The position numbers and the translations under genes were made by a program. Shown piece after piece: positions 12,191-25,089 of a stretch of DNA of 64,000 nucleotides. Origin of the DNA: Manis javanica (lineage: Eukaryota > Chordata > Mammalia > Pholidota > Manidae); the NCBI RefSeq assembly GCF_040802235.1, contig NC_133167.1, positions 16,112,501 to 16,176,500 of the forward strand, in the 5' to 3' direction. Every line of letters starts with the position of its first letter. Position 1 is the first letter of the stretch. Under the pieces are notes generated by a model. That model saw only the letters and a program-made list of their open reading frames with translations, had not been told where the DNA came from and did no database searches.

Positions 12191-12965
12191 ATTAATTTTA
12201 TTGATGGAGAAGGTCATTCGGATGGCCAAACATATATATTTCCCAGGTGTATTTGGTCTTCATCCACAGTTCTTGAAAACACTGCAAAGCCTTAATTGTG
12301 AAATGGGTATGTCATGTTAATGAGAGACTCCTGGACCCCACTGGCTGGGACTGGAGGCTGGATTCGCCTGGCCAATGATTCAGTCAGTCGTGGCTAGGCA
12401 GAGCGGCCCTCACAGACCCCCTGAGAAGAGCTCACCCCTCTCTTACACCCTGCTTCTCTGTCAGAGCTTCCAGGCTTGAGGAACCAGGACAGGCCCAGGT
12501 GCCACCAAGCCAGGTCCCAAGCTCTACAAGGATAGAGGCTCCTTTATTTGGACCTATGCATCTCTTCATCTGGCTGTTAACTACATCCTTTGCGGTATCC
12601 TCGATTAAACTGGTAAATACGTTAACTGAGTTCTGTGAGCCACTCTAGTAAATTAATCAAACCCAAGGGGAGGTCGTGGGAACTTCTAATCTGCAGCTGG
12701 TTGGTCAGAAGCACAGGTAACACATCCTGGGACTTGCAACCAGCATCTGGAATAGGGGGTGGAGGGAAGTCTTGTAGGATGGAGCCCCTCACTTGGGGAA
12801 TCTGGTGCTGTCTCTGGGCAGATAGCATCAGAATTGAGTTGAGCCCTCAGACACCCTGCTGGTGTTAAACAACTGCTCAGTGTTGTGCATGGGAAGACCC
12901 CCACTCACACATACACACACATACTAGAATCAGTAGAATTCGGTCCAGGAACCCAAAAGGAGTTA
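12191..12965. other. No gene recognised
   Basis: Unique sequence. Overlapping short frames on both strands at 12,620-12,900 have no recognisable product. Confidence 0.4.
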
Positions 12966-12969
12966 TACT

Positions 12970-13095
12970 GCTATGTATGTGTGAGAAAAACAAGAAACTA
13001 AGGCTCAGAGAAGCTAAGTAACTTACCTGAGGTCAGCCAGCATATGAATGGCAGAACTAGGGCAGAACACTGATCTAGAAGAATCAAGACCAGGT
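12970..13095 (-). repeat. MIR SINE fragment
   Basis: 'AACTAAGGCTCAGAGAAGCT', 'AAGTAACTTACCTGAGGTCA' and 'GCATATGAATGGCAGAACTA' form an antisense MIR core. Confidence 0.7.
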
Positions 13096-13954
13096 TCTGT
13101 CCTGCCTCCTACTTACTACCTAAGGAGGTGCATTTCATGCTAAGCTGTGTGAAGAGAACAGCCAGAGCAATAAGAAGTAAACAAGAAGTCTCTGAGCCTC
13201 GCCGGAGAGACACTGAGAGCAAATCCAGAAAGACATGAGGAGGCCTGTACCGCTGGAGTCACACCTATACCAGCTGCCTTTCTCTACCTCTGGGCCCAAG
13301 GCCATGAGGATTCCACAGAAGCTCCCAAAAGCCAGGGGCAGAACTATTTTAAGAGATCCCACAAACCCCCCCAGTCTTCAGATTGCAGCGGTAATGACCT
13401 GAACATTCTGAAACACCCTTTTTTAAAGTATGTCAGGAAAAGAGATGATCCAATCCAGCCACGTTTCTGGTTTTTGTGAGTGTATTTGTCCTTACTCAGA
13501 ATGACTTCTTGTGTATAAAATGACATTGTCAATTCACAAAAATCTATCCTTCCCTCCCCCCAAATCACTTAGAGGTATACAGTTCTCTCTTAATGGGCAC
13601 TAGGATATCAGTAGTTCAGCCAGAGCTTCCTTTTCCTCTTAAGAAATGGAAAATTAGTGAAGTAATGAACAGAGCAGTTGTTCATTAAATGCAATTCCCC
13701 AAAATGGCACAGAAACCCAGAGAATCCCTCTGACAAGTTATCCAGAACACCGAAAAAGCCCTAAGCCAAAGAGTGAACTGAGAATATGAGAAAAGGCCCA
13801 GTCTGACATGCACACGGGAACTGCCAGGGCTCTGTGCTCTGCTGGGCTTCCCTCCCTGACGCAGCTCACATCTCCCTCCAGCTCCAGATAACTCTTCAAC
13901 TGAAGACATAGCAGCACACCGGGCTCCTAAATACCTGCCGTTATCACCCAATGA

Positions 13955-14345
13955 TAAAGTTTGGCTGCACATAACAGAAAACCCACTTAGCAGTGAGGCA
14001 GGTAAAATGGGGATTATTTTTCCTCATGAAAGAAGTTCAGAGGCAAAAGGCAACTGGTATTGGTCTGGTAGCTAAGTGCATCGGGGCAAAGCCACTGCAA
14101 TTCTCTAGGCTCTTCTCTCATGATCACAAAATGGTTGCTCTGGCTCAAGACTTTTCATAGGTGTTCCAAGCAGGAAAGAAGAGAATGAGGCCAGAAGGAA
14201 GGAGGAAGTACGCCTGCCTATGCTGAGAAAGCAATTTTTTTTTGAGAAATCCCCAGCAGACTTCTACTTACATGTCATTGGCCAAAACTGTATCACATAG
14301 CCACCTAGGTGCAGGTAAACTGGGAAATGTGATTTTGATGAGCAT
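13955..14345 (-). repeat. Ancient interspersed repeat, unclassified
   Basis: 'GCTGCACATAACAGAAAACC' near the start and 'TCATTGGCCAAAACTGTATC' near the end recall a common old mammalian repeat whose family I cannot name confidently. Confidence 0.35.
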
Positions 14346-14349
14346 GCTG

Positions 14350-15470
14350 GTGTCCCCAACAAATTAGCACTTGAGAAATAAGAGGTAAAAAGTTATTCTA
14401 AGGCAGCTGAATAAACCCACCAACTACATTTTCAGGGCTGGCATCAGACTTGGTTGTCATCCAGATCTAGTCCAAGAAAGAGCTTCAAATTCATCCAATC
14501 CCCAACGACCATGACCTCTTTTTCTTCTTCACTCTGAAACATCATTTCCCAAATACTAAAGAAGTACAGTGGATAGAAGACAATTAATGCAAAGCAGCAC
14601 TTTTGATCTGAACATCCAGACTCCGCTGTTGATGGGGAGATCACAATGAAAGGCAGTCTCGGGATTTTCCTCTTGAAATGACATTTGTTTTTAATAGCAA
14701 ATACTTTCATATATGGAGTAAGCCACTAATAGAATTACCCAAATGAAGGCAACAAAATAAAAGTCTAAGCATATGACTCTAGCACCTGTCAGAAAAAAAT
14801 AATCAGACAAATCAGGGTCCCCATAGTGACAGATTTTTCTGGATTATGAGGAGGAGGTTTTCAGAAGCCAAGTAAATTGCCTTGATGCAGCTGCCCTGCC
14901 CTCCCACCCACCAACAACCCCCTCTCCCCCAAACAATACTTGATGCAGCAGGATAAGGATTTAAAAATGCAAATGACTTGTAAAGGGATAATGACGAACA
15001 CAACCAAGAGCAATGCTGCTCTGACTGTTGAAAGAGCAGGAGGTGGTAATTTGCTGAGCGCCACTATCACTTCTCTTGTGGAGGAAAACCAGCATTAGGA
15101 CCACAATGTAATCAGGGAGGAAGAAGAGAGGGAACGCACACTCTGCGTGTATCTGTCTTTACTCCTAGAAGATGGTTTCACTGCCAGAAGATAGAGGTGT
15201 TTGTCACGCCCCAAATAAAATGGACACAATTCTTTGGTGACTGTTAACTCCCCCATGAAGACGGCATTTCTACATTTTTTTAGGAACTCTGGACTAGATC
15301 CTGCCTTATAGACTTGCTCTGCTGCACAGGACTGATCGAGAGCAGCCCAAGGGGAATGCGGTGGCCTTAGCGCCCACCTTGTTAACAGAGAGCAACCCAA
15401 GACCCGGCCGTGCTTCTATCATCTACGCACACTCAGCTCTCGGTTAGCCATGAAGACGTTCCTGTTCAAT
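14350..15470. other. No gene recognised
   Basis: Unique sequence with frames of up to about 100 codons on the minus strand (for example 15,095-15,400). No motif, signal peptide or homology is recognised. Confidence 0.4.
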
Positions 15471-15475
15471 GCCTT

Positions 15476-15733
15476 TGTAACTCCGGGGGGAAAATCCTGG
15501 GCAAAATATCTTTGAAACTGAAATCAGTCAAAGGGAGAAATGAAGTGGGAGAAACCTGTTTATTTCTTACCAACAGTCATCTTGTATCTCTCTCAACCTG
15601 GCTGCAGAGGAAGAGACCCCACCCCACCTCTCTGGTCCAGATATGCCCTCGCTTGCCCTCATAATTACCTATTGATATGGAGATGCACTAAAGCCAGGTG
15701 AGAGATTCTAGAAATTTTGCAATTTTAATCACA
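15476..15733 (-). mobile_element. Solo LTR, family 1, copy A
   Basis: A 258-bp solo LTR on the minus strand. Its terminal dinucleotides are TG...CA, and it is flanked by a perfect 5-bp TSD, GCCTT, at 15,471-15,475 and 15,734-15,738. On its coding strand an AATAAA is followed by a pyrimidine-rich block ending 'TTTGACTGATTTCAG'. Four copies of this family lie in the window: here, 42,613 (minus), 42,713 (plus) and 47,442 (minus). The solo structure implies LTR-LTR recombination. A 5-bp TSD fits ERVL-type or class II elements. I cannot name the family. Confidence 0.85.
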
Positions 15734-15867
15734 GCCTTATTTTTAGGGATGGATGAGGTTGTTTTTGAATGCCTGGCCTTCCTATTCTGTCTGGTTCTAC
15801 TTCCCACCTTATTTAGGGTGTAATGTAGGCAGACTACTATTCCAAACACAAGTGAACAAGCAAGATG

Positions 15868-16325
15868 CATTAGTTTCCTAGGGCTGCTGTCACAAAGAAC
15901 GCAACCTAGGGCGGCTTAAAATGATAGAAATGTATTCTCTCACAGTTCCAAAGGCTGGAAGTCAGAGATCAAGGCAGGGCCATATCCTCTTTCAGGGCTC
16001 TAAGGGAAGAATCCTCTCCTGCCTCTTCCTAGTTTCTGGTGGTTGCCAGTGATCCTTGGCATTCCTGGCTTGCAGCAGCAAAATCTTCATCTCTGACCCC
16101 ATTTTCATATAGCCATCTTCCCTTTCTCTGTGTCTCTGTGTCACAGTCTGTCTCCTGCAAGGGCACTAATCAATGGATTTGGGGCCCACCCTAATCCAGT
16201 ATGGCCTCATCTTAACTTACTTACACTGCAAAGATCCTATTTCCTAGTAAAGTCACATTCATAGGTCCTGAGGGTTAGGACTCCAATATATTTTGGGGGT
16301 CAAGGGGTACCATTGAATCCAGAAT
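15868..16325 (-). repeat. Old LTR-like repeat (MaLR-like)
   Basis: 'TTAGTTTCCTAGGGCTGCTG', 'GTATTCTCTCACAGTTCCAA' and 'TTGGGGCCCACCCTAATCCA' occur in the order of a widespread mammalian LTR-type repeat. Its sense strand ends in 'gcagccctaggaaactaa'. The class name is uncertain. Related copies are at 17,800 (+), 22,450 (-) and 49,955 (+). Confidence 0.6.
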
Positions 16326-16499
16326 ACAAGATAATCCAAAAAATTGTTAATGATTTTTTTCAATTTTGTAGGCTAACAAATTCTACTTCCTTTCATGTGA
16401 AGATACAGAAAAAATAAGATGATGACACAATATCTCCCTGAACCCCCGCTCATTACTTTTTTATGATTAAACACACCAGTCCTGAAGAAAGCACAAAAT

Positions 16500-16560
16500 G
16501 CAGTCTGGGGGAAGTCACTTCACCTCTCTGGGCCTTCAGCTATTAAACCTAAAGGTGGGA
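16500..16560 (+). repeat. MIR core fragment
   Basis: 'GGGAAGTCACTTCACCTCTC' followed by 'TGGGCCTTCAGC' is a short sense MIR core. Confidence 0.4.
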
Positions 16561-16694
16561 CTTGGACTGGAACAGAAGTTCTTGAAGTATAGGATATGTA
16601 CCATTAGTGTAGACCAGGTGAGTATACTCAAATTCAACTGAAGAAATTGTAATGGAAAGTTTCACTCTATAAGTTGCATGGCACAAAGCTTAGA

Positions 16695-17200
16695 GCCTAA
16701 GTTAACTTTTGCTGAATAACAAACTAGCATGAAAAGTTTCAAGGGCACAAGCCAATGATCACTTATTACTGCTCTCACATCTGTGGGCCTACTGGTTCTG
16801 CTGAACTGGGCCAGGCTTAGCTGACCTGGGCTGAGCTCACTATTGCAGTTGGTGCCCGTAGATGGACTAAGGTTAACTGATCACATCTGGTCATTGATCA
16901 GCTATTGGCTGGGGTGATGGGGTGACTGGGTCACATGACTCTCATCATCTGGCAGGCTAGCTTGGGCTTCTTCATGGGCTGGTCAAAGGTTCCAAGAAGT
17001 TCCAAAGTGCAAGTGCTTTTCAAGGCACTGATAGCATGACATACAATGCTGGCCAATGACCAAATCACATGGTAAAACCAGACTCAGTGTGGAGAGGACT
17101 CCCCAAGGGTGTAGATATAGAAAGGTATAAACAAGTTCAGGTGCAATAATCCACCACAGGCTTAATATGTCTTTGACAGCTCTCCAAAACTTGCTAATCT
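16695..17200 (-). repeat. Old LTR-like repeat, unclassified
   Basis: 'TTTTGCTGAATAACAAACTA', 'TCTGTGGGCCTACTGGTTCT' and 'GGCTTCTTCATGGGCTGGTC' follow the order of a recognisable old mammalian repeat with 'ctgcataacaaactacc' at one end. Diverged and non-coding. Confidence 0.45.
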
Positions 17201-17204
17201 CTCC

Positions 17205-17795
17205 TGTTAGCAAACAAAAACTAGAACTCAGATAATCAGTACCCAGTTAGAATTTAACAACATCATTTTATTTTCAGTGTATTTATCTTATAGTTATCTT
17301 GTATTCCTAACAAGTAGATTTTTATTTACAGGAATAACATAGGGTTCTCCCTTTTTAAAGAAATTTATGGTTTGTCCAAGTAAGTTACTTTCAAGAAAAT
17401 ACATAAATAAAAACACAGTTGGCACATATAAACCGCAAAATCATGATACAAAATGACTAAAATTTAGGAAATACTAGTCTAGCTGATGTCCAAGTTCCTC
17501 GCAGCTGCTCTATAATCATGAAAGTGGGAAACAGGCCCTGTTTCCAGAAACTTGGCAGAATTTTGAGACCAATATTCATTAGTCATCGAAAAGCCTCACT
17601 AGTATTAAAATATTTGGGTTTTCACATAGCTTATAGCAATTAATTGAATAGTTAAGATCGATTGATCAAGATGAATTCTAATCAGGTCGTGCAGTGGGAC
17701 ATGAAGCACACACTCTCACGTCATCCCGCCCAGACGCACAGTGGTTTTCACACACCCGGATGGTTCAGCCATGGAGCCACATGTAATAGAATGAA
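17205..17795. other. No gene recognised
   Basis: AT-rich unique sequence. The minus strand carries AATAAA-type hexamers near 17,260, but with no other evidence for a transcript end they are uninformative. Confidence 0.35.
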
Positions 17796-17799
17796 CACT

Positions 17800-18168
17800 G
17801 CTATAGTTTGTGTCCCCTCAAAATGTTTATGTTGCAGCCCTAACTCCCAATATGATGGCCTTGGGAAATGACGCATTCAGGAGGTAATTCCATTTAGATG
17901 GGGTCACGAGAATGGAGCCCCCGTGAAGGTCCTGGCACCCCCATGAGAAGGGGAAGACGCCCCAGAGCCACTGCGCTCTCTGCCATGTTAGGACACAGCA
18001 GGATTACCATCTGTGAGCAAGGAAGAGGGCCCTCACTAGGAACCCAATCAGTGAGCACCTTGACCGTGGACTTCCCGGCTACTACAACTGTGAGAATGTC
18101 TGTTGTTTAAGCCACTCGGTCTGATGTTTTTTTATAGCAGCCCAAGCTGACTAACACACACACATCCA
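17800..18168 (+). repeat. Old LTR-like repeat (MaLR-like)
   Basis: Begins 'TGCTATAGTTTGTGTCCCCT' and ends 'TATAGCAGCCCAAGCTGACT', the standard ends of this family. The TG start fits an LTR. Confidence 0.6.
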
Positions 18169-18169
18169 C

Positions 18170-20915
18170 TGGACCCTGCATAATTGATACTTTGGAAAGC
18201 CATACACTTAGTTCTGAGAGACTGACAACATCTAAAGGATTTCTGGAAGTTCACTTGGCAGTAGTAGCCTTTGGGATCCATTTGTAAATCATTCAAACAA
18301 ATCAATTTCATAATTTTATATGTCTTGCTTTTTTACCCCATTTGATCACCCACTTTAATCACTGAATTGCTTCTAAATGATTATTGGCAATTGAAAAAAA
18401 AGCACAAAGATGGATCGCCACAGGAACACAGACTCTGAACACACCTCCATAAAAAGAATTACAGGGCAGTCTGAGCCATAATATAGGCAATAACTTGGGA
18501 ATAACATGTAGATTCCCCAGGTGATCATTTGAAGGGCACAACATTCACCTGAATCATCTTGTATGTTCCCTTAAAACAATCCAGGTCATCAGCATGTCCA
18601 TTCACAAATATATGCAACAAATCAGATCTATAAATTCACCCATAAGTATACCCACACGTATTTTCTATCCCAAAGGTAGTGTCTTTTGATTTCCAAATGT
18701 TCTAGTAGAAGATAAATTAATCTAAGAGATGAAGCACTAGACCCCAGCTCAGGGGAGTAAAAGAAACCTGTTCCCAGACCTACAATTCCAATTCTTAGAA
18801 CACAAACTGTCATGTGTTCCAGGTACACACATCATAGTAACGTACGCCATCTACACAGCACAGGAAACCGCATGTGGAGAATTTTAAGACACATTTAAAA
18901 CACACATCCTATATATGCAATCAGTTCCTAAATCCTACATACAAGTTCAGCCCCAATGTACAGATAGATTCCTTAATAATCATTAGTTTTCACTTCCATG
19001 TATAATGGGGAGATACACTTGGAGAATGAGATATCAATTCAATAGCACAAAAGATTTTCACTATCTAAATAAAACAACAATAACAAAAATCTAAGCCAAA
19101 CACCAGCTGCTGTAGCTTAGCCCTATGGCAATAAAACAGTCACTATTTTAGCATACAGTCCTAAGCAAATAAAAGATGGGAAAATAAAGTTGTAAATGCC
19201 TTTTATATCAAGTCAACAAAATGCCCAGACAACCCCAAATCCACAGATCTAGACCCAGAACAACCAAGTTGAAATAACGGTCAGATCTGCAATTTGATCT
19301 TACCCTATATATAAGCTAAGAAGTTAGCTGGTTACTGTTTTGTGGATGCTGACAGAAGCCACAGAACTCCGGGGTCAGAGACAAAGGACTTTTTATTCAT
19401 GGCACAGCAGGAAGCATAAGCATCAGCATGTGTGTCAGTTCCCCTTGCCCTCAAGTGCCATTGGAGTAATGCTGTGGGTCCAATGGATGCTGTGCACACA
19501 ATGGGTTTGCAACACAGATGAGAAACAAAAACACTGAGCTTAGGGACCATGCTGTTTTCTGGTAAGCAGTAAGCAACCCTATTCTTTATCCCAAAGGGAG
19601 ACATTACCTTACCTCTCGAGTCTGCTCACAGTAAACACAATCTTGAGAAATGGTCAGAAAAAGAATGGTCAGAGCTTTGCATTCTTGGCATATACAGTAA
19701 AAAAAAGTACAGGAGCACTCAGAGCCCGTAGCAGATTGCCTCTCCCAACAACAGGGAGTTTCTGATAGTTAAGTGAGGGGGCCATTTGCAGGCAGAATGC
19801 CTGTAGCAGATAGCATCATCCTGATACATTATGTGCCATCTACCTACCTTAATGACAAATCTAAACCCAGTAAAGCATGTGTGCATGCGCGTGTGTGTGT
19901 GTGTGTGTGCACACTCATACTTTTCTCAGATGTGTTTCTGAAGACTCGTGGGCAATGCATACCTATAAATCAAGTCATTATCTTAAATATACTGGAAGAA
20001 AACCCCATAAGCAAATCCTTCTATAATATATATTTGTCATCCCCTAGTTCATCTGTTTATAAATTTGTGGCGTTATAAATATTGGATTTTCTTAAAGCAA
20101 GCCATATCCATAACTGGTACAACCCTGCCATTTGTAATAAGTTGTGGTGAATTATAAAAAGCAAATCTTTCAAGCATGACTAATTTGACCACACCCATAT
20201 ATAGTCATTGACCAAATACATCCCATTCCAATTTTAAAACAACATCTGTTTTCTTCTTTAAAACTTCCCCATAATTATTTTTATATGCCTCGGTTACTGG
20301 GTCAAGCCAGATGCTGCTGCTCGGGTAGATAGTCTTACTTATTTGGGATTCAAGGCTGGGTTACAAAAGCAGTCTCCCTACATCCAATTCCTCTAATACT
20401 CTACTTAAGCACAAATTGGCAAGGTTGTAGTGGAAGACCTCCAGAATTTGTATTCTCTTTAGTCTCTTATTTACATATTATTGTTCAAGATTTCCTCCCC
20501 CTGATTTCCCTCCTCTCACCAAGGATATGTTGTTCCCTCACTGTTAGGAATTTGGGGATTCCACCACTATTGCTCAGAGCAATGTGGCAAACCTACAGGA
20601 CTTTCCAGGAAGAAAAATGTCTGCTTTTCCCTTTACTAGATTACATTTCAGAATGTATGAACCACAGTCAGCAGCAGTGAAATTGGGTCAAAGTGACATA
20701 AAATATGATTTCTCTGCCATGCAAGAAAAACAAAAACACTAATAATAAGAAAAGAGAATTTGTAGTACCTGCCAATGCTTCTTAATAGTTCTCTAGGAAT
20801 CCACAGAACAGAGCTAAGAATGTGGAAGCATTATTTAAGGTACAAAATAAATCTTGTTGAAAAGGAGCACACCCTATTTGGTATAAGGTAATGCCAAATC
20901 TTATATTGGTATAAC
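18170..20915. other. No gene recognised; AT-rich unique sequence
   Basis: A 2.7-kb stretch almost free of recognisable repeats apart from the TG tract at 19,887. Short frames on both strands do not look coding. The low repeat density is the only notable property; it could be intronic or part of a long 3' UTR, but nothing in the sequence decides this. Confidence 0.4.
19887..19912. repeat. (TG)n microsatellite
   Basis: A GC/GT alternating tract with about ten uninterrupted GT units. Confidence 0.9.
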
Positions 20916-20919
20916 ACTT

Positions 20920-21000
20920 TCTGACATAAAATATTTCACATGCATGCATTCATTAGATGCTCACCACAACCCTCTGAGGAAGAGTAGGCAAAACAAGTAA
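20920..21000 (-). repeat. MIR-like fragment
   Basis: 'AGATGCTCACCACAACCCTC' plus 'TGAGGAAGAGTAGGC' resembles the antisense MIR 3' region. Confidence 0.35.
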
Positions 21001-21624
21001 AAAATAAGTCGAAACACCGATTTTCTTTCATGGTACCTAAACTGACCCTCAGTCCTTTATTCTTTCCAATACCTCTGGCTCCGTACTTGGGCCCTGGAAG
21101 GTGATAGGCATTTGTTGTTACCACCTACATCTGGAGATAGAACGAAAATGACCAACATGTAGTTCACTCTCTACAGTAAATACACAGACGATCGCTCAAG
21201 TGGCTAACACCGACAGGGATACAGAAAGGAAGTTAAAATTGCAGGCACGCCTCTGCCTTAGAGAACTCAAGCCATGTTGGCTAAAATGAATCTGCCCTGT
21301 TGCTCACTGCCCTCACCCAGCACGGTTTTAGGGCAACCATGCCTACAATTTTGCTTCAAGTTTTCATCTAATATTTCCTCTCAGCATCCTAATGGCGCAA
21401 CATCTTGTTGGCTCTTACAACATTTTGATGATAAAACTCTGGGGAGAGGGCTTCCCAAACTCTACCAGATGCCTGAGAACCATGAATTCTGTAAAGCAGT
21501 ACAGATTTCAAGCTATGGCTGCTGAGGGGAGAGATCACAACAGCTTTCAGCTTATGGCAAGAGATGGGAGGAATGCAGGCAGGAGCAGAGAACTCTCAGA
21601 AAACCACGTGATGCTGTAGAAGAG

Positions 21625-21785
21625 ACTGGGCTTAGGCATTAAATAGAATTGTTTTAACTATGGGTGGGTTATTTAGCAACTCTTAGCCTCAGTTTTGTCA
21701 TCTGGAAAACTGATCCAGTGATATTTACCTAGATGACTGTTAGGGGTATCAACAGAGATTGATTGCATTTAATATGTAAGAGGAT
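21625..21785 (+). repeat. MIR-family SINE
   Basis: 'GCAACTCTTAGCCTCAGTTT', 'TGTCATCTGGAAAACTGATC' and 'TTTACCTAGATGACTGTTAG' match the sense MIR order. Confidence 0.6.
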
Positions 21786-22050
21786 TTGTTTTTGTTGTTT
21801 TGGTGTGTGGGTGTATAGTCCTTGAGGGAGCAAACGATATCTTAGACTCATCTGTATCATCGACGTTCATTATATGTATGAACATGCTAAGTTTGCTCAA
21901 CTCAGAGAGAGGTAGAGTTTGAGTCAGAAAAGCAGTAAGTGATGAATAAGATCTGATCCAGTGAACATGAGGGCCAGTTTAAGTCGAGTGTAAACTCAGT
22001 CTCATGAAAGACACAGAAAACCATGAAGGCCTCCCATTCAAAGCTGATGT

Positions 22051-22371
22051 CCTGATCAGTAAACCTTTTCTGTGAAAAGCCAGATAATAAATATTTTAAG
22101 CTTTATCGGCCAACTAGTCTCTGTCACAATTCCTCAACTTTGCCATTGTCACATGGAAGCAAGCAGCCATCAACAACACATACATGAATGAGCCCGGCTG
22201 CACTGCAACAAGATTTTGTTTACAGACACTAAATTTTGAATTTAGTATCATTTTCATATGTCTCAAATCAGGTTTATTTTAATTTTTTTCCAACCACTAA
22301 AAAATATAAAAACTGTTCTCAGCTTGCAGGCTGTGTAAAAACAGGTAGCAGCCTGGATTTGCTGACTCCAG
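22051..22371 (-). mobile_element. hAT-Charlie-type non-autonomous transposon (long form)
   Basis: Left end 'CTGATCAGTAAACCTTTTCT' and right end 'GGATTTGCTGACTCCAG' match the family present at 8,607 and 28,986. The internal part includes 'GCCAGATAATAAATATTTTA' and an AT-rich insert that the 8,607 copy lacks. Non-coding, with no convincing TSD. Confidence 0.65.
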
Positions 22372-22449
22372 CACAGGTGAACCGACTCAGGGACACTGTG
22401 CACACTTACCCTCCCCAGCTAATCCTCCGAAAGTCCCCATCTTTGTTCT

Positions 22450-22915
22450 CTGTAATAGTTTCCTGTGGCTCCTGTAACGAATTACCACAACCTCAGAGGC
22501 TTAACGCAACGCGGATTTATCCTCCTATAGTTCCAGCAGCCAGAAGTCATATGTGAGACTTATAGGGTTAAAATCATGGTGTCAGCAGGTACAGCTCCTC
22601 CTGGAAGATCCAGGTGAAAACCCCTCCCTTGCTTCTTCCGATATGCAGAGGCTGCTGGCATTTGTGGCCACATCACTCGTATTTCTGCTTCCGTGGTCAC
22701 AGATCCTTCTCTGACGCTGACCTTCCTGCCTCTCTCTTATAAAGACCCTTGTGATTACACAGGGCTCACTGGGTAATCCAAGATAATCCCTCCATCTCAA
22801 AATCCATAACTTAATCAGATCTGAAAGTCCCTTTTGCCATAAGCTAACACATTCACAGGTTTTGGGGATTAGAATGTGGACCTCTTAGGGGGCTCATATG
22901 CAGCCCGCCATGCTC
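22450..22915 (-). repeat. Old LTR-like repeat (MaLR-like)
   Basis: 'AATAGTTTCCTGTGGCTCCT', 'CTCCTATAGTTCCAGCAGCC' and 'TTGGGGATTAGAATGTGGAC' follow the same family as 15,868. It is clearly diverged. Confidence 0.55.
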
Positions 22916-24075
22916 TCTCCCAGGCTTTCAGTGTCAGTGCATGAAAGAGAAGTTGCCGCCCCTGAGCATATGAACCTTGTGTGAACACACAGTGTGACTG
23001 CCCTTCCCTCTCCTCCACCCGCAACAGAAAGAGGGGGACGCTGATGTCAATATCTTCCCAACTTCACCCCTCAAACCTCCTCCTGTGAATCGTGACCATT
23101 AAATTTACATACAGCTCCAGTAAGTAATGTCAATGAAAATAACTCCTATTATCTTAGAAAACCATCTCAATATTGGCCCTGTTTTCCACTGAGTTATTTT
23201 TAAAGTTACACAAATTCTTCTCAAAGGCATACCAGAAATTTGCTCTCAGCTTCTTATCTATGCATAGTACAGACAACTGCATTATACCTAAGAGAATTAA
23301 TGTGATTTAATTATATTATATTTGGTGGTAGTTTAATATCAAACTTCTTTTGTATAAGAAATTATTTCTTGGGCAAGTTAAGCTCACTTATTATGCTCAT
23401 TCTTTATTCATTAAACTCATTAAGATCAGTGGGATTTGCTTATAAATAACTATACTATTGATTTGAAACATAGCAGATAAGTGAGGGTATTCTAACAGTG
23501 TGAGTGCATAATGCTTCTTAGTTATTTTCTTGGGAATTCATGTTTGGGAATCTATGCCTGGCATAATTTCCCAAGGATACATGACACACCATTTAAAAGT
23601 TCTCTCTTCTCTTGTGAAGGGAAGACAGACAATAAGTGGACTATTTTCTTTCTCAGGAATCTGTTAAAAGGATCTAAAGCCAGGGTCACCACATAGGGTT
23701 GCACAGGTTGTCCACCACACAAGGGCATCCACCAAAGAGGGAAGTGGGGCTGAAATCTGGCCCATGTTCTACTACCAGAGCATATGTACATCATGGCTAT
23801 CAAAGGGAAGGGGAACCTTTTCTTAATTCACACAAAGTGGCTGTATGCCCACAAACCCATGTAGACCCCCTTAAGAGAGGGTGCCTTTTCCTACTTTGCA
23901 AAGGCATCCCTTGGACCAGCACAGGCTGTGGCTGAAGTCCACATGGGCTAACTTAATCAAGAAAGGGAAATTTATAGGTATGTTTCTTGGGACCCAAGAG
24001 CAAAAGGTATAGTAGCTATCATGTGGGATGAGAACAAAAAACAGAAAGCTGTCAGAAGAGAGAGGCAATAACTAA
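22916..24075. other. No gene recognised
   Basis: Unique sequence with an AT-rich core at 23,270-23,480. No ORF of interest. Confidence 0.4.
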
Positions 24076-24079
24076 ATAA

Positions 24080-24245
24080 ATCAACATTTACTGGCACCTG
24101 GAGTCCTCACAACAACCTTGCTAGATCAGAATAATTAATCTCATTCTGTAGATAGTCTCTTGCCAAAGGTCATCCAACTGGAAAGTGACAGAACTTTCAA
24201 ATCTAGACACATCTGTCTGCAAAGTCCTTGTGCTGTCCACTACTT
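24080..24245 (-). repeat. MIR SINE
   Basis: 'GAGTCCTCACAACAACCTTG', 'TAATCTCATTCTGTAGATAG' and 'AAAGGTCATCCAACTGGAAA' form a near-complete antisense MIR. Confidence 0.65.
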
Positions 24246-24319
24246 CACACAGCCCATCTCATTCTCTCATGTGGTCGGCATTCTTAGAGCTACTCAGATA
24301 TTTCCTGTTCTCTTCCTTC

Positions 24320-24665
24320 CAGACATAAAAGAGAAAAGCACTTCCTCTTGAAGTTAAATGACATCTATGATTTGCTTTGGCCAATGAAATATAAGAAGTG
24401 GCATGTGTCTCTTCCAGTTGGGTACCTGCAAGAGCCACTGCATATGCCCTCCCCTCTGCCCACCAAGGTGATCAGAGACATTCTAGGTGGTGGTGGCTCT
24501 GTTGGCCAACATCCCTGAGAAAAGACAATGTAGAACAGAGCCCTCAGCTGATCTACAATCAACCTGTAACCTGAGTGAAAAGTAAAGGTTTGCCTTATAT
24601 AAGCCACTAAGCTTTGGGCCTGTTTGTTAGTGCAGCGTAACTTAGTCTATCCTGGGTAGCTCAGC
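24320..24665 (+). repeat. MLT1-like MaLR LTR
   Basis: 'GCTTTGGCCAATGAAATATA' near the start and 'AAGCCACTAAGCTTTGGGCC' then 'TGTTTGTTAGTGCAGCGTAA' near the end are MLT1 hallmarks. Confidence 0.65.
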
Positions 24666-24689
24666 TGCCAAGACCCCTTCTTCTACTTC

Positions 24690-25085
24690 TAGTAGCCAGT
24701 AAACCTCGCCCAGTGAACCACAAGTTCTTCCCTTTTCCTACTTGCCCAAAGCCTTGCCATCTTTCACAGGCCAGCTACAACCCTACCTGCCCAGAAAGCC
24801 TTCCTTAACTCCTCCAGCTGGCAGTAATTCTTCTTCTTTGTAAGCCTTATGGAACTCAGTATCAACATACAAATTAGAATCCAACTATGTTGCACATAAC
24901 ACATTATGTTTCATTTCGTGTTGTTTTAACTTGTTTCCTTCTTTAGTACATATCTTAACCTCTAAGTAAATGATGAGTCTTTTGGGAACAGAAATCATGT
25001 TATACATTCCTGCAGACCTCCTGCAGCATGGCCAGAACATTAGAGAGTACAGTGTGGAGACCCAGTAAATAGTCATGCATCAAAC
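24690..25085 (+). repeat. L2 LINE 3' end
   Basis: 'GAAAGCCTTCCTTAACTCCT', 'AATGATGAGTCTTTTGGGAA' and 'GACCCAGTAAATAGTCATGC' match L2 in order. Confidence 0.6.
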
Positions 25086-25089
25086 TGTC

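Noticed and set aside
14812..15400. Minus-strand frames with hydrophobic stretches as small membrane proteins
   Set aside because: Frames of 63-101 codons overlap one another in different phases. Hydrophobicity follows from T-rich sequence.
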